A stretch of DNA of 64,000 nt from the NCBI GenBank assembly GCA_023515795.1, contig JALGPX010000006.1, forward strand, positions 9,358 through 73,357, read 5' to 3'. Positions 29,919 to 41,421 of the stretch are shown here, piece by piece. The stretch is from Amoeboaphelidium occidentale (lineage: Eukaryota > Aphelidiomycota > Aphelidea). A model generated the notes under the pieces. It did no database searches. It saw nothing but the letters and a program-made list of their open reading frames with translations, and was not told the origin of the DNA. Made by a program: the position numbers and the translations under genes. How positions within the stretch are numbered: position 1 is the first letter of the stretch; each line of letters begins with the position of its first letter.

Positions 29919-31967
29919 TCAGATGTAGTTCTCGACAATATATCGAACTTGTGCATCGTCAAAGTAGGAAAGCTTTCTTATAAGATTTTCCAATGCAGTT
30001 ATTTTTCCTGAGGTCGAAGTTTGATGCAAAAGTTCCAGCATAAAATTTTGAATGTGGCTCTGAAAGATACGAAGTGTGTTTTCAGAAATGTTGGCTTCAT
30101 TTATGATTTCCAAGTTAGAAGAGGAGATGCCGAGTTGTGATTGAATTGCTGCTCCTATTAGGATGGTGAATTTTTCTGAGGTTTCCAAGTTTTTGGCTAG
30201 TCTATGCTTAAAGCGACTTATCGCATGATAAGCACAAATCAGATCTTCCGCGAAGAGACAGTTTGATGCAATTTGGACATCTCTGTAATTTCTTTGCTCT
30301 TTTGTTGACCTAGAGAATTCAATTCTAGTTATCTTTTTTGTGTTTTCTGATGCCCACTTCTTCAACGCCGCCAAATCATAATAACTCAAAATTCCTGCAT
30401 CCTCTAAAAGTATAATCGCATCAAAAATTAATGAAAAGTCCACTGCATCAATAAAATCATTAATGTTGGCTAAATTTATGCTCTTTTCTGCCAGGATGTA
30501 GTCAAAAAAGTTACTGGATCCTTGTTGATACGCTGAAGGATTGAGTAGAAATGCCCAAACAAGTTGATATGATTCATAAGCAACCATATCATTATCGCTG
30601 ATATGTGCTATGACACTATCGAGAAATATTCTTTGCTGGAACTTTTTTAATAACATAAGTGCTCTGGTTTTATCAACAGATACTATCTCATTCAAACGGC
30701 TATAAGAATCAAAAGGATTGTGCAAAATTCTATCCACAGCAACGTTGATCCATAAACTTGCGACTTCAGATAAAAGCCCTGTTTCTTGTAACATTTTCCG
30801 AAGGTGATCAAGCAAGAATTTGGGAATCATAATCAGACTATGATCTTCCAAGTTTGTGCGCATTATTGACTGGTCAATACCATCAATTAGGTTCCGTATT
30901 CCTTGCAGCCTATGCTGATTCCTGGTGCTAGAAGCATCTTTCCATTCCTGCTCTTGCCTTCCAGAGAATAATCTTGCGACCCATGAACATGTGAGAAATT
31001 TCTCTGGTTCGTCAAATTGTCTAACAGATTCTGCTTCCCAGGGAAAGAATCGCTTATTTTTGTCCCACGGGCCTGGTATTCTGAGCCTCCAGAGTAATTC
31101 AACTTTTGATCTCCTTCCGTATCGCATATTCGGATTAAATGTAACATTGCTTGTGTGTTTAAAGGCAAGCTGTGGCTCTTCAATTACTGTAGGATAATAC
31201 GATTTCTGTAAAACATCATAATTATCAACTAACCGAACCATTGGTATGTTAATTACAGTGTGATTACTAGCTTCATTCATGCATTCATCAAGAGCAGCCC
31301 AGCTTTCTTCAGTAATAAAAGAGTTGCCATCGAGTGGAAACACCCATCTCGCGTGCTTCTTACCTTCTCGCAGAGCAAAATTTCTGGCACCATTATTATT
31401 CATTAGATATAAATTCTTGTGATGATATACATGATCTTGAGCCGCCACTTTACCGTAGGAGTTGAGTTTCGCATAATCCTCTGAGTAAAAATAATCATCT
31501 GAAGGAAAGCCATCATAATTGAGCTGTATTTTCCGGTACTCATCAATACCAAACGGAATTATCAAGAATGTTCTGTTATGATCTCGAAGGATGCTAGCTA
31601 GGGCTTCTTCTTTCTTCTTGTCCGCTATCCTATTAAGTATCCAAACCTTTTGAACTCCCTCAAAATCCTTCTCATGTTTCAGAATAAACTTGAGATTTGT
31701 AAAGGACTAAAATAATTAGCGGTAAAGATAAGTGTCAACCTGAATGGGACTGTGCCTCGGTGGAAGATCATTACCCACAATCCTGAATATGATCGCTTTG
31801 AATCTTTCTTGACTCTGAAACAAGGCCCAGCGATCTTTTCTGATACTTTTACCAGCTTCCAATATACACAAGTAGTGATAAAGGGTCAATGATATCACCA
31901 AGAATGTGATACTCGCAAGAGCTATTTTGTTTAAAGCTGAGCTTATCAGTGCTCTCTGATATTTCAT
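29919..31967 (-). CDS. Type II membrane protein: glycosyltransferase-like half plus alginate-lyase-like half
   Basis: Exons 31967..31740 and 31706..29919 (intron 33 nt, GTTGAC donor) give 671 residues. One N-terminal signal-anchor helix (about 13-33) suggests a Golgi or surface type II protein. The first half has GNDLPPRHSP, VWILNRIAD, HHKNLYLMNNNGARNFALRE and ARWVFPLDGNSFIT, where LDGN resembles the metal/nucleotide-sugar centre of GT-A enzymes. The second half (about 390-671) is all helical with ILSYYDLAALKKWASE, reminiscent of the toroid of alginate-lyase-type polysaccharide lyases. I recognise this architecture only loosely; substrate and reaction are unknown. Confidence 0.55.
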
Positions 31968-32173
31968 GAGTATGAACAGACAGTGAACTAAAAAAATTCT
32001 GATATGAACTTATCGATAAGATTAAACTGTGGAGCTCAAATTTTGTCGGGAGCGCATGGCTTTGTTATCTTGGCAAAGCTTGAGCATTTGTTTGACACTG
32101 CCAGCTTGTGCACATCCGTAAAATTGTTTCAAGCAAACTAAATTTCGATAACGCTTCTGTAACAAATTGTATA

Positions 32174-33025
32174 ATGTTGAATACAGAGGATGAGAATCTG
32201 GATATTATTTTCAGAAGATCTAAAGGAAAGCATAAGTTAAATGAGAGTATTGCTGAACCAAGCGAAAGTGTGTACATGAGATTGGAGTCCTTCAGGGAAG
32301 AGATCAACAAAACACTTAGTGTAGCATTCAATATACAGGACAATGATAAATCTTATCAAGAGGTTTTACCTTCTGATGATAGTAATGTAGACCAGGCTGA
32401 TTTCGGTGGCAATTTATTAGACGTTTCAACTTACATTTCTGATAATGTGCTGCCATTCTTGGAGCAAGGCACAATAATTCCCGTTAAAAGTCGCTCTCAT
32501 GAAACACTTATGGAAGAACTAATGCGAATAAGAAATCAAATATCGGACCTACATGTAGAGTACACGAAGGAGGCAAAGTTCAAAGAAGCATCAATGGCCT
32601 TGGTTTCACTTTACGGCTCCAAAGAACCAATATCATATCAGAGTAATGTTAAGAAACTAAAAAAGAAAAATGCTAGCATGTCATCGAAAGGCGAATTACC
32701 TAATGACTCGTTATTGCCAGCTTTGGTCAGAAGCAGCCAGGCATTTGTTGACGCTTCGGTTTCATCGCTCGCTTTGTCAGACTCAATAAGGGAATTGCAC
32801 AAGCGAGAATCCGAAATAATTTCACAATTGGCGTACTTAAGTTTAAAAGATATTGTCAAAGAGAATGCTGTTCTGAAGCAAAGGATCAACTTGATGCGAG
32901 CTCAGAGTCACACTGAAACTATCAGTCCCAACATCGAACCTGTAAATAATGTAGTTAGCTCTCCTTCAAAAGATCATATTGTTCAGATTCTTTGTGAAGA
33001 GATAGTTCGGCTTAGACATGAATAG
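32174..33025 (+). CDS. Coiled-coil protein of unknown function
   Basis: 283 residues from the first ATG in the frame at 32174. Two predicted coiled-coil stretches (about 122-170, and 235-265 with REL-HKRESEIISQLAYL) flank a Lys/Ser-rich middle (KKLKKKNASMSSK). There is no signal peptide, membrane helix or catalytic motif. It sits between the divergent membrane protein and the TTL-like gene. Size and heptads would suit a kinetochore, spindle-pole or basal-body subunit, but that is a guess. Confidence 0.65.
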   Translation: MLNTEDENLDIIFRRSKGKHKLNESIAEPSESVYMRLESFREEINKTLSVAFNIQDNDKSYQEVLPSDDSNVDQADFGGNLLDVSTYISDNVLPFLEQGTIIPVKSRSHETLMEELMRIRNQISDLHVEYTKEAKFKEASMALVSLYGSKEPISYQSNVKKLKKKNASMSSKGELPNDSLLPALVRSSQAFVDASVSSLALSDSIRELHKRESEIISQLAYLSLKDIVKENAVLKQRINLMRAQSHTETISPNIEPVNNVVSSPSKDHIVQILCEEIVRLRHE

Positions 33026-33076
33026 AGTTCTGTCGTTTCGTCTTTTGTATTGTGCTCTTTGATAGAAGTTGTGATT

Positions 33077-34219
33077 ATGACCATCTCTGAATTCTGTTGT
33101 GTGGCTAATATCGCCGAACCTTACTCGAATGAAAAGATACTTGACGCGCTTAAGTCTAATGGTGTTACTTGTACTGATATCAGAAATATCGAATCGATCA
33201 ATGAGAATATCATATATTGGGTAGAATATGAGGACATTCCGTGGAACATTATTCAGAGATCCGACAGAGCATTTGCTAACGCGTATCCCATCAGAAAAGC
33301 GTTAATTAGAAAGGCTCAGAATGCTAACACGATCATGCAGTTTTTGGCCAAGAAGCCAGATAGACTTTTGGCGCAATGCTTTCCTGCCACTTATCCGTTT
33401 GAGCTTGATCATCCAGACTACATGGATGAGTTGCTTAATGAATGCTATGAAGTTCGCGATTCCTTATGTGGAGAGAATGATGATGTGTGGATAATGAAGC
33501 CTTCTTTGGCGAACAGAGGCCAGGGAATATTCTTAATTAAGAGCATAGAGGAACTTGAAGCATTAATGTGGAGGATCGAGGAGGCTGAAGAGGAAGGAGA
33601 TGAAGAATTTATGGGTTTAGCAGATTTAAAGGAGTGGGTGTTTCAAAAGTATATCTCAAATCCGCTTTTGCTACCAAGCGATGATAGAAAGTTTCACATA
33701 CGTACTTATGTTTTGGCAATAGGAAATATGAAAGTCTTTGTGTTTCACGAAATGCTAATGCTGTTTGCTCCGGAGAAATATGACCAGGGCGATTTGACGA
33801 ACTCTAAATCTCATTTAACAAACACTTGCCTTCACGCAGAACAACAAGAACACACAAGCAATGTAGTTAGATTGCTTTCAGAGTCAATTCATCCCGTGTT
33901 GTCTGGCATTAAAGGAAAGATAGGACAGCTTGTTGGTGACATATTCGAAAGTTGTCACGCTCAGCCGGCAATGTTCCAGCCTCAAAGTAATTGCTTCGAA
34001 CTTTATGGTCTTGATTTTCTGGTCGATGGAACGGGAAATCCATGGTTTATTGAGGCTAATGCATTTCCAGATTTTAAACAGACTGGAGATGAACTCGGCA
34101 ATGTTATTTCTCGATTATTCAGTGACACTTTGCAATTAATTACGTCAGTTTTTGCAAAGAAAGTCCTTCCGGATGAAACTTTATTTCATTTAGTTTACGA
34201 TAAAGTTCATGAAGGATAA
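33077..34219 (+). CDS. Tubulin-tyrosine-ligase-like protein
   Basis: 380 residues, single exon, start at ATG 33077. ATP-grasp TTL features are present in order: IMKPSLANRGQGI (ATP loop), WVFQKYISNPLLL, KFHIRTYVLAIG, and the metal-binding ELYGLDFLVDGTGNPWFIEANAFP. TTL relatives ligate Tyr or Glu/Gly to tubulin or other proteins; yeast PBY1 is a distant member. In a flagellated organism a role on axonemal or cytoplasmic tubulin is plausible. Its last 13 nt overlap the end of the convergent gene at 34207. Confidence 0.85.
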   Translation: MTISEFCCVANIAEPYSNEKILDALKSNGVTCTDIRNIESINENIIYWVEYEDIPWNIIQRSDRAFANAYPIRKALIRKAQNANTIMQFLAKKPDRLLAQCFPATYPFELDHPDYMDELLNECYEVRDSLCGENDDVWIMKPSLANRGQGIFLIKSIEELEALMWRIEEAEEEGDEEFMGLADLKEWVFQKYISNPLLLPSDDRKFHIRTYVLAIGNMKVFVFHEMLMLFAPEKYDQGDLTNSKSHLTNTCLHAEQQEHTSNVVRLLSESIHPVLSGIKGKIGQLVGDIFESCHAQPAMFQPQSNCFELYGLDFLVDGTGNPWFIEANAFPDFKQTGDELGNVISRLFSDTLQLITSVFAKKVLPDETLFHLVYDKVHEG

Positions 34220-35012
34220 ACCATTTTAAAATTCTCTGAATTGCTTGTTGCACCGAAATAGAAATCGTCAAATATCTTTTGCGCGAGAACATCGACATGT
34301 ATTGGCTTTGCAACAGACGGCGGTAGTACTGATCGTAAACTATATGGCAGCTGCTTCTTTACGCAAGCCATTGTCTGAAACACGGTTGAAAGAGGCATTG
34401 TGATTCCCTGATTTTCAGCATAAATCAAACCTAAAGATTATATCATGAATATTTGTGAATACCTGGCTTATAAACTGTGCTGGATTTGATATTGAACTGG
34501 TTTTCTCTGAGTAAATTTTCAACTCTACGTTTGTCTTTAAAATAATCTGTAACAGCTAAATTAAAAGGAAACGGAAGTAACATCTCAGAAGCAGATAAGA
34601 ACGAGAACTTTTCCAATTGAGTCATGTCTTTAGTCCAAGAAAGCAGCTTCTCAGCCGTAGAAAACGTGATATCTCCTTTGCTCTGTGACGCAATGTTTGC
34701 TGCTGCAGCGGAATTAAAACGCGTCCCCTTAAACAAACTCTTGTACTCAGGCCAAGGTAGCAAAGAGCCAACGGAATGGAGAATGTAATTGACATCTTTT
34801 AATTGATCCTTTTTATCAGATGATAGGTCGCCTTTCGAGGCCAAGTCGTGGTTAATTACAACCAAATTCTCGCTTGGGTTTAGTCCATCTGCAACTGTCA
34901 CTCCGCGCTGCAGAGATATCACCTTCCAATTATGCTTCAGTGCTATTCCAATGACGTGACTACCTACAAAACCGCTACCACCGGCAACTAAGAGCGTCTT
35001 TTGACTGAACAT
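34207..35012 (-). CDS. COQ11: COQ11/NDUFA9-like NAD(P)-binding protein, mitochondrial
   Basis: Exons 35012..34463 and 34430..34207 (intron 32 nt) give 257 residues. The atypical short-chain dehydrogenase Rossmann start is TLLVAGGSGFVGSHVIGIAL, then VVINHDL and ILHSVGSLLPW, with KDKRRVENLL and SSTVYKPG further on. Yeast Coq11 (YLR290C) of the ubiquinone synthome has this layout and size; NDUFA9 of complex I is the alternative. The start at 35012 places the Rossmann motif at residue 5, leaving little room for a targeting peptide. The longer frame starting at 35096 could supply one. Confidence 0.75.
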
Positions 35013-35171
35013 CTTGATCGTGCTCAAACAGAAATTGAGAGTTGAATTATCAGCGAAATAAGAAAACATCGAGCATTCTCCTTTTACATAGAACAATGCA
35101 GATTTATTTTGGGCGTAAATAACGTGAGAACGCCTTTAAATGAACACATAGTTACTTGGTCATAACGTCTT

Positions 35172-35717
35172 TCAAGCAAAACTGTCACAGCCAAGCTGTT
35201 GAAGAAAACGATACACATCACCATCTCTGTGTGTCAGCTGTTGATGGTGATACACAATTGGTGGCAAGGAATCGTGGTGATCATCTTCCAAATGCGCATT
35301 CTGATTACATATCATTGTTTCAACTTCTTTCCGTAATTGCACTATTGATTTAAGAACTTCATCATTTTCAGTGTTCCAGTCTTTGTCGCTTTCGGTATCA
35401 GACAGATCCACAATCTCTTCCAACTTCCGTTTCAGAGTAGTTATCACAGTTGAATTGTCTTGCACATTTTCCAAGCCAGAGTTCTCAGGCTCGTAACTCT
35501 CTTCGTCTAAATCCTCCACAGTGAATATGGTTTCTTGTACTTCAGCTAGAGATCCATAGTCCTCTATTAATTCTTGTGTTTCAAGATCTACAACATCCAC
35601 ACCCTCAGTTGAGACATTCTGATACTTTTTGTAAATTGCCTTCCAGTTCCTATTGAGTTTTACAAGTGAGGCCTCCCTCAGTTTCTTTAATTTTTCGTCT
35701 AATGCCTCCAAGTCCAT
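35172..35717 (-). CDS. SCM3: SCM3/HJURP-like CENP-A chaperone (probable)
   Basis: 181 residues from ATG 35717; an in-frame extension to 35810 exists. The N-terminal third has SLVKLNRNWKAIYKKY, then VDVVDLETQELIEDYGSL. This follows the Scm3/HJURP core pattern (a helix with W-I-KY, then D-ETGE-DNG-L) that wraps CENP-A/histone H4. The rest is acidic and low complexity, as in fungal Scm3. No other domain is seen. With SPC24 in the same window this is a second centromere factor. The call rests on one short motif. Confidence 0.55.
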   Translation of the reverse strand: MDLEALDEKLKKLREASLVKLNRNWKAIYKKYQNVSTEGVDVVDLETQELIEDYGSLAEVQETIFTVEDLDEESYEPENSGLENVQDNSTVITTLKRKLEEIVDLSDTESDKDWNTENDEVLKSIVQLRKEVETMICNQNAHLEDDHHDSLPPIVYHHQQLTHRDGDVYRFLQQLGCDSFA

Positions 35718-35827
35718 CGAATTCCTTGTGAAAATGCTTTGCAGAAAAATGCGACATGCTGGCAGATATTGCGCTTTTCTTCTCAAACCTTCGACACTAC
35801 AGTATATCATCAGTTATGCTTTTATTA

Positions 35828-36793
35828 TTAATCTTTAATGCATTTTAATTCGCTCAAAGCTTCTTGCATTTTACTTCTGCATTGATCCATCAAGTTTTCC
35901 ACTGTTTCAACATGATGATCATCAACTGGCACAGGCTCAAGAACTAAAAATTTAAAGTAATCACGTCATTTCTGGAATGTACCTCTTATCATTATAACGC
36001 CATCATTGAAACGAAAGTGCTTTGAAGAATAAATATCTCCATAACTAGCAGCTACAACGGGTATAATTGGGACTTTCTTTAACGATAAGATAATGTTGTC
36101 GAATTCTAAAATTTACCGCTTGACTCGCAAGATGAAACGCTCCCTTCTTAAACGGCAGTAAATCTGGCTTGTCTGTATGTGATCGTGTGCCTTCCGGAAA
36201 CAAAAATACTCCAACCTATGAAACACTTAAACAAATTAACTATGTAACGAAACCTTATTTTCTACAATCTTCTTTGCTGCAAATGCCATCGCTTGAAGAG
36301 CCTTGTCCCTTTGTTGTCTTCGTATAAATATATTCTGAGCAAGAGCCAAATGCCATCCAAGAATTGGATAGTACTTCATGCTTTCCTTAGCAATAACCGC
36401 AAGTTTCTGTGGCCAGAAGTATGCCATGATAAATAAGTCCAAAGAAGACTGGTGATTAGCAATTACGACACATTGATCCGGAAACTGGAACTTTGCTTCA
36501 GGAAGAATAATTTCACATCGAATGTTTAGAGCAGCACTTGCCAACTGATAATAAACCATCCCAGTGTAATAATTGGTCAGATGCCTCTTATCCAGCACAT
36601 AACAACAGCATGAGATCACGATACCGATTAAACTGCTTAGCAACGTAACCACAACAAAAATCACAACTTTCGTAATGAACTGGAGAAGTCTAAAGAAGGA
36701 GTACTCATGCAATGCCTTAATGCTCGATATCCGAGAAAGTATCCACGTCAGAAGGAGTGCAATTACGATGTGGCTGAGGTTGATTGCAAACAT
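35828..36793 (-). CDS. 1-acyl-sn-glycerol-3-phosphate acyltransferase (PlsC family)
   Basis: Exons 36793..36254, 36215..36117, 36076..35983 and 35943..35828 (introns 38, 40 and 39 nt) give 282 residues. Two or three N-terminal membrane helices are followed by motif I NHQSSLD (catalytic His/Asp), FIRRQQRDKALQAM, motif III FPEGTRS and motif IV VPIIPVV; the last two are recovered only after splicing. It should convert lysophosphatidate to phosphatidate in the ER (SLC1/AGPAT type). The divergent LYS2 start is 181 bp away. Confidence 0.92.
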
Positions 36794-36974
36794 TTCGCAG
36801 ACACCAAAATGGCATGCTCATCGAAGGGACTATAAATTAATTAATGGCGCACGATAAGCAGCTTTAAAAATAAATTAAAGATTATTTTTAAGTGTATTTT
36901 GAGGGAATAACTCGCTTATCTACGATGAAACGTTATTTCCTTTTTTGCTTTTGATCAAGAAGGCTGAGGACAAG

Positions 36975-39900
36975 ATGACGACAAACTCATTTCCTACATC
37001 GCCTGTACAACAGGAGATTCCAGCGGAAGTTCAATTAAAACTTCAAAAGTGGAAAGAAACTTTGGCCTCGCCGACTGATATTCTGCTTCCGACTGATTTT
37101 CCACGCCCTTTGCCGCTGCGTGTAATTGAAGCTTCAAAGAAAATAAGCTTGCCTGATTCACTTTGCAACGCTGTGTTGCGATATGCCTTAAACTTTACCG
37201 CGTCTGCAGGAGATGATGAAAATGGGCTCGAGGCCACTCCTTTTAGTATTGTTATGGCAGCATTCGTTGTTTTGGTGCAGAGATATTCTGCTGAAGATGA
37301 TATTTCGATTTGCACTTGTACTGTGGATAACAATCCTTTAATTCTAAGGCTCAGGCTGTCTGAAGACGAAACTTTTGATTCTCTTGTACAGAAGATCTTG
37401 CTTAAAGATGAAGAAAGTTTGTCTAACGAAGTTCCGTTTGAATTGTTACTTCACGAACTTCAAGCTGGCGGTGATCATGGAAAGTCTCTGGTTTCATGTT
37501 TGACTAGATTGCGCGTATTTGATATTGCGTCGTCTAATACGTCATCTTTGGGTAATTTTGCTGGTTCTTCTGATGTTGCTTTGTTCGTATCGCATTCAAC
37601 AGAAAGAAAGTCTGCGGATATTGCCAGCAAGAGAAGAAAGATTCTTCCAATTAATTTGAACGTGGTCTACAATTCTGTTCTTTTCAATGAAGAAAGAATT
37701 AATGTCATGTTTGAGCAGTTGATCAATGTTTTGCAATTCTACTGCGGAGGTAAAGGCAACCAAAGTATCAAGAATGTTTCTCTGGTGTGTTCTTCGTTAG
37801 GAAATACAATCGATCCTCTAGAAAACATTTGTGCTTGGGGTAAAGAATGGCCTGGCGCGATTACTGATATTTTCATGAAGAATGCTGCTTCGTTCCCTGA
37901 CAGAGTGTGTCTTGTTGAGAGCATTCAGAAATCTGATGATAAAAGTTATGACAGAACTTTTTATTACAAGACAGTTGATTTGAGGTCGAGTCTATTGGCG
38001 CACTACATGATCCAGGAGGGAATCAAACCAGGAGATGTTGTGGTAGTTTACGCTCATCGTTGCGCTGAACTTGTTATTTGCATTATGGCTATTTTGAAAG
38101 CTGGAGCTGTTTTCTCAGTCATAGATCCACAATACCCTGTTCCAAGGCAATTAGTGTACCTCTCTGTTGCTCGTCCTAAGGGTCTTCTTAGATTGAAAAA
38201 GGCTTGTCCTATTGATAAAGAAGTTGAAAATTATGTGAATTCAGGGAAAGATTTTGAATTGAAGTTCAATGCGTCAGAAATTGAGCTCCTTGATGATGGT
38301 ATGTTGAAGGTTAAAAGTTCGTTCCAACAAAAAGTGGACTCTGTATTCAATTCAGAAACACGCGACGTTAAATTTCAGTTCCCTGTATTAGGTCCAGATT
38401 CTATTGGAACACTTAGCTTTACATCTGGATCAACTGGAATTCCAAAAGGAGTTCTGGGTAGGCACTTCTCATTGACGAATTTTTACCCATGGATGAAGGA
38501 AAGATTTGGTTTGGGCGAAAAGGATCGTTTTACAATGCTTAGTGGTATTGCTCATGATCCTATTCAAAGAGATATTTTCACTCCTCTATTTTTTGGAGCT
38601 GAATTAAGAATCCCAACCGCTGATGATATTGCTCAGCCAGGAAGACTAGCGGAGTGGATGGCCACTCAAGGATGTACCGTGACTCATTTAACTCCAGCTA
38701 TGGGGCAATTGCTGTCAACAAATGCTTCAACTTCGATTCCAAGCTTAAGAAATGCATTCTTTGTTGGAGACATATTGACAAAGAGAGATGTTGTGAGACT
38801 GCAGTCATTGGCTCCTTATGTTCTCATTATTAATATGTATGGAACCACTGAAACCCAGAGAGCAGTTAGTTACTATGCAGTGGAAAACAAATCAACTGGT
38901 ATCGCTCATGAAAAAGATGTTTTACCGGCTGGTGTCGGAATGAAAGGCGTACAGCTACTTGTTGTAAACAAAGAAAGACAAATGTGCGGAATTGGCGAAA
39001 TTGGCGAAATCTACGTAAGAAGCTTTGGCCTAGCTGAAGGATATTTGAACAAAGAAGAAGATACAAGAGCTAAATTTGTATCAAACTTTTTTGTGAGTGA
39101 GGATGGAAAATTGCAAGATAACGCTAGTATCGATTCCAAAGACAAGGGGCCAAGAGACAGATTGTACAAAACTGGAGATTTAGGAAGATACAGACCAGAT
39201 GGAGTTGTAGAATGTTGTGGAAGAGCTGACGATCAAGTCAAAATCAGAGGATTTAGAATTGAACTAGGTGAGATTGATATGCACTTAAGTCAGCACGAAT
39301 TTGTACGGGAGAATGTGACGTTAGTCAGAAGAGATGCTTACGAAGAAAAAACATTGGTATCTTACTTTGTCCCAAATAAGCAAAGTATTAGAAAGAGATT
39401 CGAGAAAGAAGACGTAGATCCTGCATTGATCATATCTGATATCAGAAACTTTCTTAAACAAAAGTTGGCCGCGTACAGTATTCCTTCGAGTAAGATTTTT
39501 TGATTCAATACTTAACCTCTTAGTTTTCGTACCTTTGGCGAGAATGCCATTGACTCCCAATGGAAAAGTTGATAAGAATGCCTTACCTTTCCCTGATACT
39601 GTCATTCAAAATATGGCAGAGTCAGCATCTTCACAGATTGAACAGATGACAGCCATGGAAAACAAGTTGTCAGCCATTTGGTCTCAAATCTTGTTTCCAA
39701 AACCTGGCGGAGGCTTTGTGAGAAGAGTCTTACAAGAGGATAACTTTTTTGATATTGGCGGCCATTCTATTCTAGCCACAAGATTAATTTTTCAAATAAG
39801 ACAGCAGCTCAAGATGGATGATACGACTTTGCCTTTGAACTTGTTGTTTAAATTCCCTACCATCAAGAGTTTAGCCGGTGAAATTGAAAAGAGAACAAGC

Positions 39901-41397
39901 TTCAATATTTTGGAGAACATTGAACTTTCATCCAAAGACAAAGGTTCCAAGGAAGGACTTGATGTCGGTAAAACTGAAATTGATTTATCTTCAGAGCTTC
40001 ATTTGGACGAAAGCATTACGCCAAGACCAGATCAAAGAATGGTGTTTGACTTACCTGGAAGATCTAGGCCAAATGGAGAGTTTGAACCGCAAACCATTTT
40101 CCTCACTGGAGCTACTGGCTTCTTGGGATCTTTCATTTTGCGGGAACTATTGTTATCATTCCCTTCTTCTGTAGTGTATTGTCTTGTAAGAGGCGAGAAC
40201 GAAGAAAAGGCATGGAATCGTCTCTGTCAAAGTATGGAAGGTCATTTGATTTGGAAAGGCGATTATGTCAAAAAGTCTGACATTGAGTCGATGAAGGCAA
40301 GAACCAAGGTCGTTCCAGGAGATCTTGCCAAGCCATTCTTTGGAATAGGAGATGAGAAAGAGTTCCTAGAATTCTCATCTAAAATTGATTGCGTAGTTCA
40401 TAATGGTGCTCTTGTTCATTGGGTATACCCTTATGATAAGTTGAAGGCTGCGAATGTCAGCGGAACTATTGAAGCAATGAAGATGTGTTTGGCTGGCAAT
40501 GTCATCAAGCCTTTAGTGTTTGTTTCTTCCACTTCTGTATTGGATACTCCATATTACACTGAACAAAAGACTACGGCAGTTTTGGAATCGGATGATTTAG
40601 AGGGCAGTAGAAGAGGTTTGTCCAGTGGTTATGGCCAGAGTAAATGGGTTGCAGAAAAGTTGTTAATGTTGGTGAGAAAGCGACGTGTGCAGGGTAAGGC
40701 CCTTCCTGTTTCGATAGTTCGTCCTGGTTATATTCTGGGTGACTCAAAGTCAGGAGTTGGAAACGCCGATGACTTCTTATGGCGTTTGATCAAGGGTTGT
40801 CTGCAGCTTGGCCAAGTGCCTGTTATTCTCAATGCAATTAACGCATGTTCTGTTGATTTTGTTGCCAAGAGTGTAGTCCAAGTTGTAAAGAAAGGCGAAG
40901 AATCAGCCAAAAGAACAGTATTCCATGCCTGGAATGATCAAAATGTCCGTTTCAGTGATTTCTTTGCATCATTAATTGCTTTTGGTTACGGAAAATTAAA
41001 TGAAGAAGACAAAAATAACGAATACCCTGGATTGTCAAAGTTAGAATTTAGGCCTTATCTTGAATGGAGAGACAACCTGATGGAATTGACATTAACTGGA
41101 AAGGACAACGCTCTATATCCACTATTGCATTACGTACTTGATGATCTTCCTACATCCACAAAAAGTCCTGCATTGGATATGAGAAATTTGCTGTGGGCGT
41201 TGGAAGGGAGCGACGTTATTAACGGTCGCCTTGTTGGAAACGAGGGCGATTCTGAAGAAAAGGTCGCAAGAACTCTCATGTACAAGTATCTTAGCTACAT
41301 GTGCACCGTTGGATTTTTGCCATGGCCTCCTGGGAAATCCCAGCAAACGCATGGTACAATGAAAGAAGCAAAACTGTTGACGCGAACAGGTCAATAG
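36975..41397 (+). CDS. LYS2: L-2-aminoadipate reductase (alpha-aminoadipate lysine pathway)
   Basis: Exons 36975..39489 and 39524..41397 (intron 34 nt) give 1462 residues. Order: a condensation-like N-terminal region, the adenylation domain (TLSFTSGSTGIPKGVLG near 479, LYKTGDLGRYRPDG near 731, QVKIRGFRIELGEID near 755), a carrier domain with the phosphopantetheine Ser in DIGGHSILATRL (near 914), and an NADPH reductase domain (IFLTGATGFLGSFILREL near 1030, Y-x3-K in GYGQSKWVAEK). It reduces alpha-aminoadipate to the semialdehyde after activation by LYS5. The pathway is largely a fungal trait and is the best lineage clue in the window. It converges on ILV6, 24 bp apart. Confidence 0.96.
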
Positions 41398-41421
41398 AAT
41401 CAATGAAATAGTTTAATCCAT

